Positions 1 through 10,904 of a DNA stretch of 64,000 nt are shown piece by piece. The translations under genes and the position numbers were made by a program. The stretch comes from Filobasidium wieringae (taxonomy: Eukaryota > Basidiomycota > Tremellomycetes > Filobasidiales > Filobasidiaceae): positions 622,464 through 686,463 of the forward strand of contig BCIV01000005.1 in NCBI GenBank assembly GCA_001600055.1, read 5' to 3'. The notes under the pieces are model-generated. The model was not told the origin of the DNA. It worked only from the letters and a program-made list of their open reading frames with translations, and made no database searches. The first letter of the stretch is position 1. Every line of letters begins with the position of its first letter.

Positions 1-231
1 AAGGTATTCAGGCAATAATAATGCCTACCTACCAAGCCGATCGAGCATACATAGTACACAAGTACCTGGATGGTCACACCTTCCTTTTGTTATCAAACAT
101 CAAAGATCTTGAAAAAGTCGACACAATTGTCTCTACTCAGCGTGACGACAATGATGTACGGCAACCTCCAACATATAGCTATCGAGTCGAAAAGGCTGAT
201 CGCAGTACACCAACGACTACTTGGTACTCGC

Positions 232-1316
232 TCATGCCTCATGTCTCGCCATGAACCCACGCGCGTCACTCAGCTGGTAGGGTTCTTGATACGTATACGT
301 GACCCGTCCTCGAGGCTTTTGGGTACGGACAACGAGAATCGATAACAGTGAGAAATGGAAGGTCCAGATTTCCCCCGCATTTGGTCGTCCGAAAGTAGTA
401 GGCCTAGACATCGGACCCAATCCCCAGTCAGAACTAGGGGGAAGACCGTAATGAATCAACCGTTTTAAGAGCCTAATAATGGGTTCATCATCGACCTTGA
501 CCCTGATCTCGGACCCAAGCTCTTCGATAAGCGAAGGAGGCAGAGGCATTGGGCATTGAAGGTCATCGCATATGGTACAACAGATAAAGAACGGTTAGAC
601 TAATAGGAAAATCAGATCCGTTCTCTTGATCCATACCCGTTATTGTGCAAGGTTGATGGAACGAAACAAGCGCAAAGCAGTGCGGCATGATGGCGATGTA
701 TGTGAGGAAATAACATGGTCTGGAAGGGAAGAGGGGGAAACTTGGGATCACCTGGATCTGGAGGTGATTCGAGTAGTGGGGACAAGATGAGGTACCAGAT
801 ACGTGCACCTGTTCTGTTTCTACATTCCCCTCGAGTATAGGGTTCAGGGGCGAAATGGACGGCATGATTTCACCTGGATGTGGATGTCGGACGTGCATGA
901 GCTTCCGTAGAAGATTAACAAACTCATGATCGGATAGTCGAGCGCAAAGTTCAGCATCTGCCATGCACTTGTAGCCCTTCTGATCCCTGGAGGCGCAAGA
1001 GGCAGAGGCAGGGCAGCTAGCACCTCGTCGCTCGGTACAGCAGGAGGTGCGAAAGTAAGGGTGAGGAAAGTGAGTGCAGGCAGGCGATGAACGGGAAGAC
1101 GGAAAAGGGGAAGGAGCACCATATTTAGCTTCCTCAGCAGCCACAAGGGAGGTGGAAACGTCTTCCTCGCCTGTCACTTCTAGAACGGTCACTTCTTCCA
1201 CACTGGGACGAAGTTTTGCGACTTGAGTGTATCGAGCCTTCTTCAATATCCGAATCTTTCCTCACGTAATCGTTTCGCCCCGTGTCATCTCCGACCAAGC
1301 ATCTCCTCCTGTACAC
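232..1316 (-). CDS. Uncharacterised coding-like region, exons unresolved
   Basis: I do not recognise a family here. On the minus strand two open stretches read like protein rather than chance ORFs. The upstream one (about 1246 to 860) begins with a Lys/Arg and Glu-rich segment and later contains the helix-like DHEFVNLLRKLMHVRHPHP. The downstream one (about 549 to 232) contains SLIEELGSEIRVKVDDEP and ends at a stop at 232. They could be exons of one gene or two separate fragments. I could not find a set of GT-AG junctions that joins them cleanly, and a competing frame (1146 to 844) also looks plausible. Start, end and intron positions are therefore provisional. Transcript data would be needed to model it. 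Confidence 0.25.
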
Positions 1317-1715
1317 CTACGTCTGCGTAGACATAAAGCCGAGTCTGTATAGCTGCCATACCTCACCGAGCCATCCTATTTTCAACGAACAAACAACACC
1401 CCCCACCCGCCCATTCCCAAACGTCGTGCGTATAATATAATGTAAAGTAAAAAAAACATGGGAATAAGGATACACCCCCTCCCAGCCGGGTCGACCCTTT
1501 CTCATCCGCCTCGACCATCATTGACAGAGGGGTGACGTACAGGGATTGATTGCGGAGAAGAGAGGGGGGAAATTCGTCTATCTTGTATATTGGTTGATGG
1601 TCCATCGATCATCCTTCCCACCCCGTTCATCCATCTATCCACCCTCCAAGCTCCGTCATCCATCATCCAGCCCCCCTTCCTCTACAACCCACCCCAACCC
1701 ATCCTCAAAACGAAC
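1317..1715. other. Intergenic, nothing recognised
   Basis: The interval is C-rich on the plus strand and holds only short chance ORFs. It lies downstream of the Kre9-like gene's stop codon and probably carries its 3' UTR. I see no repeat, RNA gene or motif in it. Confidence 0.5.
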
Positions 1716-2967
1716 CTACGTCCCCGCGGCTCCTCCAGCAATAGAAGTGATCTAGCCCCAGACCGAATCAAATCAGAATCAGTCCCTCTCCTCTCCTCAT
1801 CAATCGCACAAATTCCCAATCCAAAACCCAAAACAAAAAGGAGCTCAGACTCACGGTAGCTTTCCCAGCGACGGTACCGTCAAGAGTGATGGCCCATTGT
1901 TGATTAGGATTAGGCGCTTCGGTCACTACCGCCGTGGTCGCTGCTGCTCCGTCCGGTAGGGCTGTGGACGGTTCGTAATTCACAGATGAGCGAGAAGTCA
2001 GCTTCCCTTTCTCTCAAATCTCATCCCTCATTTCTCATCTCATCTCTCTTGCGGAAAAAACCTCAAACGAAGACTCACGAGCGGTAGTGTAGTTCCCAGG
2101 AGCGCTAGCGGCGGGATAAATGGGGAATTTCTTCGATTTGTGGTAGACTGTACCGGAGATTGTGTCCATGAAGATTAGGGAGAAGCCGTCCCTGTGGATT
2201 GAAGGTGGGTAAGATTGGGTAAGAGGAGGGAGGAAGACGAGAGGGGAGAAGAAGGGGAAGAAGAAGATGAGAGAAGAGTGAAAGAAGAGGTAAGAGGGAA
2301 AAAGGAAAAAAGAAGCGAACAACACAATCAGCACATCCTCCCCCAACCACCCCCCTCAAAAGACGCGACTCACCCAGTAGGAACCCACCCATCCCCACCC
2401 AAATCCACTCCCAACTCCCCACCCCACTGCCCCTTCCTCTTCCCGGTGGTGAACTTTTTGAGCGGTACTCGTTGTGCTAGACCGATGAAACCGGTCATTA
2501 TGGATTTATTGGCGTTGTGCAGTTGGATGTCGAAGGTCGTTACACCTGTGGGTCGAGTGGGATGCGATGAGACGAGGTGAGATGGAGTTTGAAGAAGAGG
2601 TGGGGTGAGGTAGTCGAGGATTGTGAAAGTCGTACGGACACGTCGAAAAATGATCATTCGAATCAGATTCCCATTCATCCACTTCTTGTTTGAACAACCA
2701 AGAATAAAGACTAACCAGTCCCCGCTCCAGTGCCCCATACGATGTTCATAGGCTGGCCCTGAACCCAAGGATTTTCTTGAGAAGGCGTGTCGATTGGCCA
2801 GTACGCTACGGCTGTTTACGGCGAGCGTGGATGGGAGGTACGAAATAGGGTTAGAATTGGGGCAGTCGTGATCAGATGTGAGTTTAGGGGGAGAGCTTAC
2901 CGTTTGTGAGTGAGATGAGACATGTTGAGAGGAGAAGAAGGGATGTGTTTCTTAGCATTGTTAGCAT
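1716..2967 (-). CDS. Small secreted Kre9/Knh1-like cell-wall protein
   Basis: This is probably a secreted or wall-associated protein of about 196 residues. It starts at 2967 with a hydrophobic signal peptide (residues 1-22, core LLLLSTCLISL). A short domain follows that resembles the Kre9/Knh1-type N-terminal repeat found in many fungal Ser/Thr-rich GPI proteins: WPIDTPSQENPWVQGQPMNI, then a segment with DIQLHNANKSIMTGF and FSLIFMDTISG. The parts are joined by six inferred exons with phase-compatible GT-AG junctions, for example donor GTAAGC after codon 22. The last exon is tiny and ends ITSIAGGAAGT at 1716. The usual long Ser/Thr-rich tail is missing, and the short Gly/Ala end is only a weak candidate for a GPI signal. 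The family is known in beta-glucan or wall assembly, but a role for this member is inference. The G-rich part of exon 3 could hide a further intron. Confidence 0.62.
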
Positions 2968-2970
2968 CGT

Positions 2971-2993
2971 TGGTGGTGGTGGTGGTGGTGGTG
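2971..2993. repeat. GGT/ACC trinucleotide repeat
   Basis: About seven tandem GGT units (CCA/ACC on minus) begin three bases upstream of the ATG at 2967. They would lie in the 5' UTR of the Kre9-like gene. Confidence 0.8.
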
Positions 2994-3293
2994 ATGGTTG
3001 GAGGTGGTTGAGGTGGATGTGGACGAGGTTAAGGAGTGAAATGTGTTGAAGCTGTGTTCGCGATTCAGACCGATATTCAGTTTCACAACAAAAGAAGGTC
3101 ATCATATGGGTTTATTACACGTCATTATCAGTTGCAACAGGTGACACGTCATTTCATGTATCACTCTAAATAATTGATATGACATGGATTCGATCGTTCG
3201 TTCGTTGACTTGAATCGTCCATACGCAACTGACATTTCTACACTTTCACTCATTCAACCTCCAAGTTCCGTCTCGATACATCCCTCACAAACG
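2994..3293. promoter_or_regulatory. Divergent promoter, Kre9-like gene and DPS1
   Basis: The 326-base interval between the two start codons (2967 minus, 3294 plus) must hold both promoters. I see no clear TATA box. The GGT repeat occupies its left edge. Confidence 0.45.
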
Positions 3294-5895
3294 ATGTCAA
3301 CCGAACAACTCCCAGCTGTAGGAGAAACCGGAGCAGGTGCTTCTCCCTCCGTCCCTGCCGCCGCTACCGAGGCTCCCGCTCAGGCAGGCAAGGAGGGGAA
3401 GGAGAAGGAGGTCGTACTCGGAGAAGATGGCAAACCTCTCTCAAAGGGCGAATTGAAAAAGAGAGCCAAGGAGGCTGAGAGTTAGTTTACTTCGTGTTTG
3501 TTTTTCCGAGTGGGTTACTGATATGGCCCTTCCTCTGTCTTCTCTTCAACCTCAATCACCCAACCCGACTCAACCTGACTCAACCTCAACCTGAATTCGA
3601 CCCGACTCACCGAACAGAGGCAGCCAAAGCAGCCGAACGTTTGGCCAAGGAGAAAGAAGCTAAAGAGAAAAAGGCCGCTGAGGAAGCCAACGATCCCGCT
3701 CAGGATAATTACGGGAAGAGTCCGATGCATCAATCTCAATCCCGGTCCCGTAAGTCCCGTTCCGCTTTCCCATTTTACCCGAGCGTCTTTCCTCATGTCC
3801 TCCTCGTCATGCTTCCTCTGTGCATAGAAACAAAACGACTCTCCTTCCCCACCCTCTCCACAACCCCACCCTCCGGTCCCGTAACCATCCGAGCGCGAGT
3901 CCATAATATCCGAGCGCAGGGGGCGAAGATGGTCTTCCTCCAACTCCGACAACAGACCGAGACTCTTCAGGGGATTGTAGCTATTAGTAAAGAGGGGGAG
4001 GAGGAGGAGGGGGTGGTTAGTAGGCAGATGGTCAAGTGGGCTGGGGGGATTAGTGTGAGTTTTACTCTTTTACCTTTTTTCTCGGTTTTCTTTCATTTTA
4101 CTAATCCATTCTTTCCCCTCTTTTTATTCCAATTTCGACCCTTGCTCGGATAGTTGGAATCCATCGTCCTAGTACAAGGAATAATCAAACCGGCCGAAGT
4201 AAAATCCTGTACTATTCAGGATTACGAGGTTCTCATCAAAAAGGTCGGTCTTGCTTCTTCCTCGTCTTTTTCCCTTCTCCCTCTTCCCTTCTTCTCTCTT
4301 CCCCGGAATGGATCACTAACCCCTCCTTCCCTCCCCCCCCCTTTTGCTACGGACAGATCCACGTGATCGTCGAAGCTCCCCAGAGGCTACCTTTCGGGGT
4401 AGAAGATGCTAGTAGGCCCGAGGCTGATTATGAAAAGGTACGTTGGGTCGCTTTCCTCGATTGGAGGGATAGGGGAGGGGGGTGTTGATTCCTCTTCTTT
4501 TTTTTTCTTTTTTTTTGGATGGTCTTGTGGATGTCTTCGTGGAAATGTATCGCTCCCGCTCCCGCTCGTTCGATTCTCGGTCGTAGGAGGATAACCAGTT
4601 TGTCAGGGTTGGATTGGATACTAGGTTGGATAATAGGGTTATGGACCTTAGGGTGAGTGCGACGTGTTGTGTCGGTTTGAAGAGTGGGGTGTTGATTCGT
4701 ACTTGGTTTGATTCTCGCGATATCTCTTCTCGCCTCCCGCTCGACAGACCCCCACCAACCAAGCCATCTTCCGACTCCAATCCGCCGTCTCCAACCTCTT
4801 CCGTACCCACCTCAACAGCGTAGGGTTCACCGAGATCCATTCCCCCAAGCTCCAGGGGGCCGCTACCGAATCCGGAGCGTCCGTCTTCAAGGTCGGATAC
4901 TTCAAGGGGGAAGCGTTCTTGGCTCAGAGCCCTCAGTTGGCCAAGCAGATGTGTATTGCTGGGGATATGGAGAGGGTTTACGAGGTCGCTCCTGTTTTCA
5001 GGGCGGAGGATTCGAACACTCATCGTAAGTCCTGCATGTTGGATTCCGGTGTGTATTCAACAGGCTCACCTCTCCCCCTTGCTCCGCAGGCCACCTGTGT
5101 GAGTTCACCGGACTCGATTTGGAAATGGCCATCGAGGAGCACTACCACGAGGTCCTCGACGTCCTCGACTCTCTCTTCCTCTCCATCTTCAAGGGACTCA
5201 AACAGACCTACTCGGCAGAGATCGAGGCGGTCAACAAGCAGTTCCCTTGTGAGGAATTCACTTGGTTGGAAGAGACGTTGAGGTTGAGGTTTAGCGAGGG
5301 GATTCAGATGTTGAGGGACGCTGGGGCTAAGAATTTGGATGGGACGCCTTTGAGTGATCAGGATGATATGAGGTTAGTTGGAGTGGGCTGATATTCGATC
5401 TTCGTACCATGTGCTGAACGACCCTTCATGATAGCACCGAAAATGAAAAGTGGCTCGGTCGATTGGTCAAGGAGAAATACAACACCGATTATTACATCCT
5501 CGACAAGTTCCCCCTCTCCATCCGACCATTCTACACCATGCCCGACGCCGAGGACCCGACCTTGTCCAACTCGTACGATTTCTTCATGCGAGGCGAGGAG
5601 ATCTTGTCCGGCGCTCAACGTATTCACGATCCCGACTTTTTGATCGAGAGGATGAAGGCGGTCGGGATCACTCCCGAGAGTATGCAGGGGTACATCGATG
5701 CGTTCCGATTGGGCGCTCCTCCTCATGGAGGTGGTGGGATCGGTGAGTCCGGCAAGCGTCGTACTGATGGAAAACGCAAACGACTGACCCGCTTTATATA
5801 CAGGTCTCGAGCGTGTTGTCATGCTGTTCTTGAAACTCGGGAACATCCGAAGAGCTTCCTTGTTCCCTCGTGACCCCAAGCGATTGAACCCTTAG
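3294..5895 (+). CDS. DPS1: Aspartyl-tRNA synthetase, cytoplasmic
   Basis: This class II synthetase charges tRNA-Asp with aspartate in the cytosol. The start at 3294 gives a Lys/Glu/Ala-rich N-terminal extension ([20 protein letters not shown]), typical of eukaryotic AspRS. An OB-fold region follows ([19 protein letters not shown]), then the catalytic core. Motif 2 appears as [12 protein letters not shown] followed by [17 protein letters not shown], and motif 3 as [20 protein letters not shown], ending [12 protein letters not shown] at 5895. The gene is split by several short introns, for example around 3483-3620, 4034-4153 and 5752-5804. All landmarks of a complete enzyme are present and I see no damage. 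It is transcribed away from the Kre9-like gene. Confidence 0.95.
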
Positions 5896-6238
5896 ATGTA
5901 GGATGGAATAGGAATCACTCACTAGGCGTCTTGTGACGAATGAACTTAAATGAAATCGTGTTTTTCGATTGAATTGCACGACGCGCGCATTTTGTTGGGT
6001 TTCATCTTTCGAAAAATCGAAAAACGCTGTGCAAGGACTCGATCGAGCCCCTAATCTCACCCTTTCGAACCTCCTTATTCCCTTACTCGTATCGCCTGTG
6101 GTCCCTTTCATCAGTTTCACGTTTCAAAGTAACACTGCCAAGCATTTCGACTATATGAGGTAGCCCATGAATACGTTTGGACAAGTCAATTCGTCCATAG
6201 TCACGGGCTCACATCACAGACATTTACCCTGCTGCGTC
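5896..6238. other. Intergenic, DPS1 3' end and next promoter
   Basis: This interval separates two genes on the same strand. A TATA-like ctatatga lies near 6151, about 85 bases before the next start. Nothing else was recognised. Confidence 0.4.
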
Positions 6239-7237
6239 ATGACGTACATATTTCGATCCTTAACTCTAGTAGCAATGATCGGATATCTTGCACTGCCTTT
6301 CGCTTTGGCCAAAAAGCAGAAACCCGTCGAGGACCCAAAATGCCCGCAACCAGACAACGTCAACGTCACAGTATTCAGGGATGTATACCCTGGCGCTCTT
6401 GACAATGTCTGCTTTAATAGCTTCAGCTCTAGTTGGTACTGGCTACAGTGGTCAGCTTGGAACGACACCATCCTTACTTCACGTGAGGCGTTCAAGGAGA
6501 TCGACGGATGTATGACCATCTATACGTTCGATAATCCGAAACAGCGAGCCCTTGATGGGGCGATCGCGAACTGGGACACGCGTACAGAGGATAATTGGTG
6601 GCAGAACAATGCTCGCTCACCTTACTGCGCGGATATCAGTCAAGCTCAAGAACCTCCGTTCAAACGTGGTGGATGTACGATCGAGGAGGGGAAATATTGG
6701 TGGCAAAACAAGACGGAAGACTTTGCGGATAGGACGCACTTTGGTCGACTTCATCCTGACGATACCAGTGAGGTTTTGTGGGTCATCTACCCATGGAGCG
6801 AACCGGTCCCCACGATGCTAGACGATGCAGGTAAAGGTCTGGTCAAGGTCGGAGATGTCAAGCTCGTTTGGAGCAGTGACGTACTCAAGGAAGAGATGGA
6901 ACGGGACTATTCTTCGTGAGTACTCATCATTAATGTACCATAGTGACCGTGACCAGCTCCTAAATCGCGCGCCCTTTAGGTTCGTCTCTAATCTGTTGGA
7001 CTTGAAGCAGCATTACGTCTTTGATCCAGTAGAAAGACCAAGTGCGTCTGTTCTAGGGTACACAGTTGACGATCATAGCTGACTCACACCTCGTTCGCAG
7101 GCGGCGACTCGGCCTGGGATTTGCGGATCGAGCAGGCCTACTACACGCCTCAGGGGGCGAATTTCGATCGAAAGGGATCTTGTGCTCAGCCGGCACCCAA
7201 TCCGTTTACTGGTTCATCATACGGCTCCTCCCTGTAA
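6239..7237 (+). CDS. Secreted protein of unknown function, paralogue A
   Basis: The function is unknown. The start at 6239 gives a clean signal peptide (MTYIFRSLTLVAMIGYLALP, cleavage probably after the Ala-Leu-Ala near residue 25); an in-frame ATG further upstream near 6167 would only add a polar leader. Three exons (6239-6915, 6980-7041, 7101-7237) give about 291 residues. The mature protein is rich in Trp, Tyr and Asn, has several Cys, and carries probable N-glycosylation sites. Features include NVTVFRDVYPG, SSSWYWLQWS, EVLWVIYPWSEPVP and, in exon 2, VFDPVERPS. The downstream neighbour at 8092 has the same three-exon plan and a matching exon 2 motif, so the two are probably diverged duplicates. 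I recognise no catalytic motif. A small extracellular or wall protein is the best reading. Confidence 0.75.
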
Positions 7238-8091
7238 CCAGGTTGTCATCCGCGCGCCCATCCCTGTCTTTATCTGTATTTTCTTAATTATAACGATCTC
7301 TTTCCTATGCTTTATCAGGTTTCCACTCCGTTCAGCTCTATGATTAGAAGTGGAGGATTAGTGAGAAGAATCCTGCGTTATCCACGAGTCCACTCCAAGC
7401 TTAGCGAAGATCAAGACAGTTCAAGGATGCATAGCCTCGATGGTGTCGCAGTATCAAGACGGTCCGGAGCTGTAGTACCGCTAAGCAAGATGTTGAGAGC
7501 TTGTTGATGAGTCAGGTAACACTCACGCCGAAAACAACAACGGAACCACCGATCGCGCGTTCGTGTTTCAGGACTCCACAATTTGTGAGGGTGGATCCAG
7601 TTGAGAAGTCAGGCAATTCAGGCAAGGGCCGGAAATAACGCCATAGATCGGGGCAATATGGTCTGTTCTATACGAAGTAACTACAGAACGGCGACTAGTC
7701 CATGCTGAATTCCATCTTAATGCTCACCCTGATCCGCAGTCGTGTTTCATGATTGGAAAGAGGGTAGTACCCTGTTTGTCACATGCACTCCCCTTGAAAC
7801 GCAGTCTTCGCCGTCAGCCAGAAACGATGAAACAATTCCGTTCTACCGCTTCAGATGCCTTTGATGGAAACATGAAACAGTAAACGTCTCTGCTTCACGT
7901 GACGGAACATATCCGCCGTTTCTGCCCGACGTCCTTTACATCTGAAACGCGCGAGAGCTTTGTCAGCTTATCATATACTGGTCCTGGTCAGCTATAAATA
8001 TGAGGGCCCATCATCACTCTGAGCTCCTGGCCGGTTGAATGTATGTGACTGTACTCGAATATTGCCATACTCTACGTGAACTCACCTACAA
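7238..8091. other. Intergenic, 854 bases
   Basis: This holds the 3' flank of paralogue A and the upstream region of paralogue B. Short chance ORFs only. The one clear element is the TATA box near its right end, listed separately. I see no RNA gene. Confidence 0.5.
7993..8000 (+). promoter_or_regulatory. Probable TATA box for paralogue B
   Basis: TATAAATA lies 92 bases upstream of the ATG at 8092. Spacing and sequence fit a TATA-driven promoter, as expected for a regulated secreted protein gene. Confidence 0.55.
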
Positions 8092-8836
8092 ATGTCGTTC
8101 ACACACAAGCTCTTCAGCCTCACAGCTCTCGCTGTCGCCGCTCTCTCCGTCACGAACGCACTCATTCTATCGGAGCAATGCGGCGCTCCTTTGGCTGACC
8201 TCTACCATTGGAACATCAAGAACGATCCCGGTTTGCAATCCAGGAAAGCCGAGTTCCTCAACGGAGGGAACTGCGCCATCGTCCGTGCGTTCGATCAGAG
8301 CGGGCAGAGGGCCGTAGCTGGGGAACAAGATGCTTGGAGTCCCTACTCTTCTTGGTACTTCCCCAACGCTGACACTTATTGGTGCGACACCGAGCCGGCC
8401 CTCGGTCAGGTCAACTACAAAACCTTCACTCAGCTACGCCCCGAAGGTCAAGGAGATATCTCCTACATAGTATACTCGGGACTGAAGCCGTTGGACTCTG
8501 CCGAGTACACCACTGTCACGCAGGTCAAGTTCATCTGGAGGGACGAGACGGCCGGAAAGGCGATCGAGAAAGCTCATCCTAAGTGAGTACTATCGTCCGA
8601 GCTTGTCCTTATCGAGTGTAGCGCTGATGCATATATCCGCTTAGCTTCGTCAACCAGCTTATCACCAAGTACAATACCACCTTCGACTTTGACCCCATCA
8701 AGAAGCCAAGTAAGCCGCAGGTTCCTGTCGAGTATGCTGGAGTGCATGTTACTGACCCCATCGTATAGACGCGCCCGCCTGGAGCAAAGCGCTTCAGAAC
8801 CAGTTCTGGCCCTACAATGCTGGACCCGGTTGTTAG
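8092..8836 (+). CDS. Secreted protein of unknown function, paralogue B
   Basis: The function is unknown. It has about 207 residues in three exons (8092-8582, 8645-8709, 8769-8836). It opens with a signal peptide (LFSLTALAVAALSVTNA). The mature part contains CGAPLADLYHWNIKND, SSWYFPNADTYWCDTEPA, SYIVYSGLKPLDSAEY and VKFIWRDE. Exon 2 reads FVNQLITKYNTTFDFDPIKK, parallel to FVSNLLDLKQHYVFDPVERP in paralogue A, and both introns fall in the same phases (2 then 1). The Cys-rich, Trp/Tyr-rich composition and lack of membrane segments fit a soluble extracellular protein. A TATA box sits upstream. Homology to A is inferred from architecture and short motifs, because overall identity looks low. Confidence 0.78.
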
Positions 8837-9099
8837 CTTTAGATCAGAGGAGTCATAGCAGCCGCCTACACACGTCAGCGGCTAGCTCTTAGAATACGTC
8901 CTATGGGAATTGAGAAACAGGATTTGAGATATATGTTTGCGGAAATTACCGTATTGATTATGTGACCATGGTTCTTCTTATGACGAAATGTATGCACCCT
9001 TTCATCGGCCATTGCCACGCTTGTTGGCGGAAGATTTGGGGGTATCTCAATTGATAGTTTGAAACAATGATTTCCGACTCGTTACAATCCGTTCTTTCC

Positions 9100-10543
9100 T
9101 CACTGAGCGTAAGCCGAATGACGTCCTCCATGCTGAACCGGGTACTGCTCCTGTTGCCCATGTCCATACCCTTGGTCGTACTCCTGTTCATTCGAATAGT
9201 ACGGCTGAGGTTGTTGCTGTGACTGCTGCTGATGCTGCTGGTATTGCTCGTGCTGCTGATATTGCTCCTCGGCGTATTGCTGCTCTTGCGCTTGCCTGTA
9301 CTCGTAATCAGGTTCACCAGGGGGAGGTTTGTCATATTCGTTCTTCAAGCTAGATTCCGAATACTGGTGATCCCTCGCGCCGGGTCGGTATGGCTGGGAG
9401 TAGGGTTGTTCGTACATGTTTCCTCCGGTCGTATCGTGAATGCTATCCATGGATGGTCGGTGATCCCAAGCATCAGCGTTGGGTCCCCATCTGAAGGACA
9501 ACTCGGCGTGAATTGACTGGAAAAGGATAAGACTTCAGTTAGGTCACATACTGGCTGTTCCTCTCCATCATGGCAAACTCTTCCGCATTCGCTTCATAGA
9601 TCGACTTGTAGTTCTGGTGATCGTCTTTCTGCTCACTAGCGTAGACTTTGGTCATACTAAAGAAGAAAGTGTATATCTTAGTGTATGATCTGTCATACGC
9701 ACTGATATAGCCGCTGGAACCCACAAGATGAAATAACTTTGCCCAACCAGGAGAATAAGCCATAATCCTCCCATGATACCGACATCCGCCCATGCGAACG
9801 CTTGGCAAATGGTTTTGCCTTCCGAGGAAACGCTCACTGGGGCGTCAGTAGCGGTACTGGTAAAGTAGGCAGACTGTGCAAAGGAATGCAAATTCAGCCT
9901 CCAACAAATCAAAAGGGAAGGGAAACAACTTACAATACATTGCGAAACAGCATCATTATGCTTGGCGGCCGAAACTGCAACAAGAGCTGCACCGCAAGCA
10001 AAGATACAGCCGAACGCAAAAGCATTGGCTGCTGCGTAAGTTCGGAACGTCCGAATTTGTTCCTGCAGATAGATAAATCAGCACGAGGACGAAACCTAAG
10101 TAACGGAACGATGCCTACCTTGTAGATACCGTAGAACCCAACGAGCTGGATTGCTGCGACTATGAAGCACAGTGCCGCAAGGATGTAAGGTGTGTACGAT
10201 GGAACGTAACTACCAACAACTATGAGATGCACCATTCATGTACTTAGTCTTCATCCTTTCAAGCATTCCCCAAAATGGACTCGATACTCACTAGTAGGCG
10301 TAGCGATCGCTAGTACTCCTGCAACACACGTGACAACCTTGCATCATATACTGATTTAGCGGTCTTGCGATTCCCTCTTCGAATCGTATCACGCTCACAA
10401 ATTGCTCGCTTAATAGAGCATACATTCCCACGTTGACCAGTGGAATAGCTGGAAGGTTTAGTGATCAGCTTCAAAGACGCGATTCTGCGATCACAACTTC
10501 GTAGAGACTGACCACAGCAGCAGTACCGTGGGCTAAACACCAT
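9100..10543 (-). CDS. Four-span membrane protein with Gln-rich tail
   Basis: This looks like a tetraspan-type membrane protein of a family I have seen as hypothetical proteins in basidiomycetes. Its molecular role is unknown. The start at 10543 reads MVFSPRYCCC, then IPLVNVGMYALLSEQF. After an intron comes VVTCVAGVLAIATPT, a second span (PYILAALCFIVAAIQLVGFY), a third (NAFAFGCIFACGAALVAVSA), and a fourth (VGIMGGLWLILLVGQSYFIL). A cytosolic-looking tail holds DDHQNYKSIYE and ADAWDHRPSMDS and ends in a Gln/Tyr/Glu-rich stretch encoded by CTG/TTG-type repeats at about 9210-9300, stopping at 9100. At least six short introns are needed, each with GT-AG ends. It follows the STB6-like gene on the same strand, with 361 bases between them. 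Confidence 0.72.
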
Positions 10544-10904
10544 CTTGAAAGTTTCGGACCGTGATGCCTATCTTGTTACTTGTTGAATAGCCAGATGTAA
10601 AGCTTTCAGCTGCAGCTGGTGTCGAAAAATTTCTGATAGTTGAGTACTGATAGATTTCGACAGGCAATAGCTGGTGAGATCACCTTCTCCTCAAGAAATG
10701 CGAGGGAGATGATGTGCGAAGATCACGAAGAGCTGTGTTGTTATTCAAGTCGAATTCCGCTTACGTAATACAAAGTCCCGGATAGCTGTGTTTCAGTTCA
10801 CGAGCCAAGTCGACTGCGAGCACGTTTCACAGGAGGTATAAGGTATACGTACAACTAATCATCGCTGTACAATTATAGTTTAAATCTTTTTAGCGGTCGT
10901 AAGA
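10544..10904. other. Intergenic between tandem minus-strand genes
   Basis: This holds the promoter of the tetraspan gene and the 3' flank of the STB6-like gene. No TATA box, repeat or RNA gene was recognised. Confidence 0.45.

Noticed and set aside
9210..9300. CTG-rich tract considered as a microsatellite or mobile element end
   Set aside because: It encodes the Gln-rich tail of the tetraspan protein in frame and shows no target-site duplication or inverted repeats.
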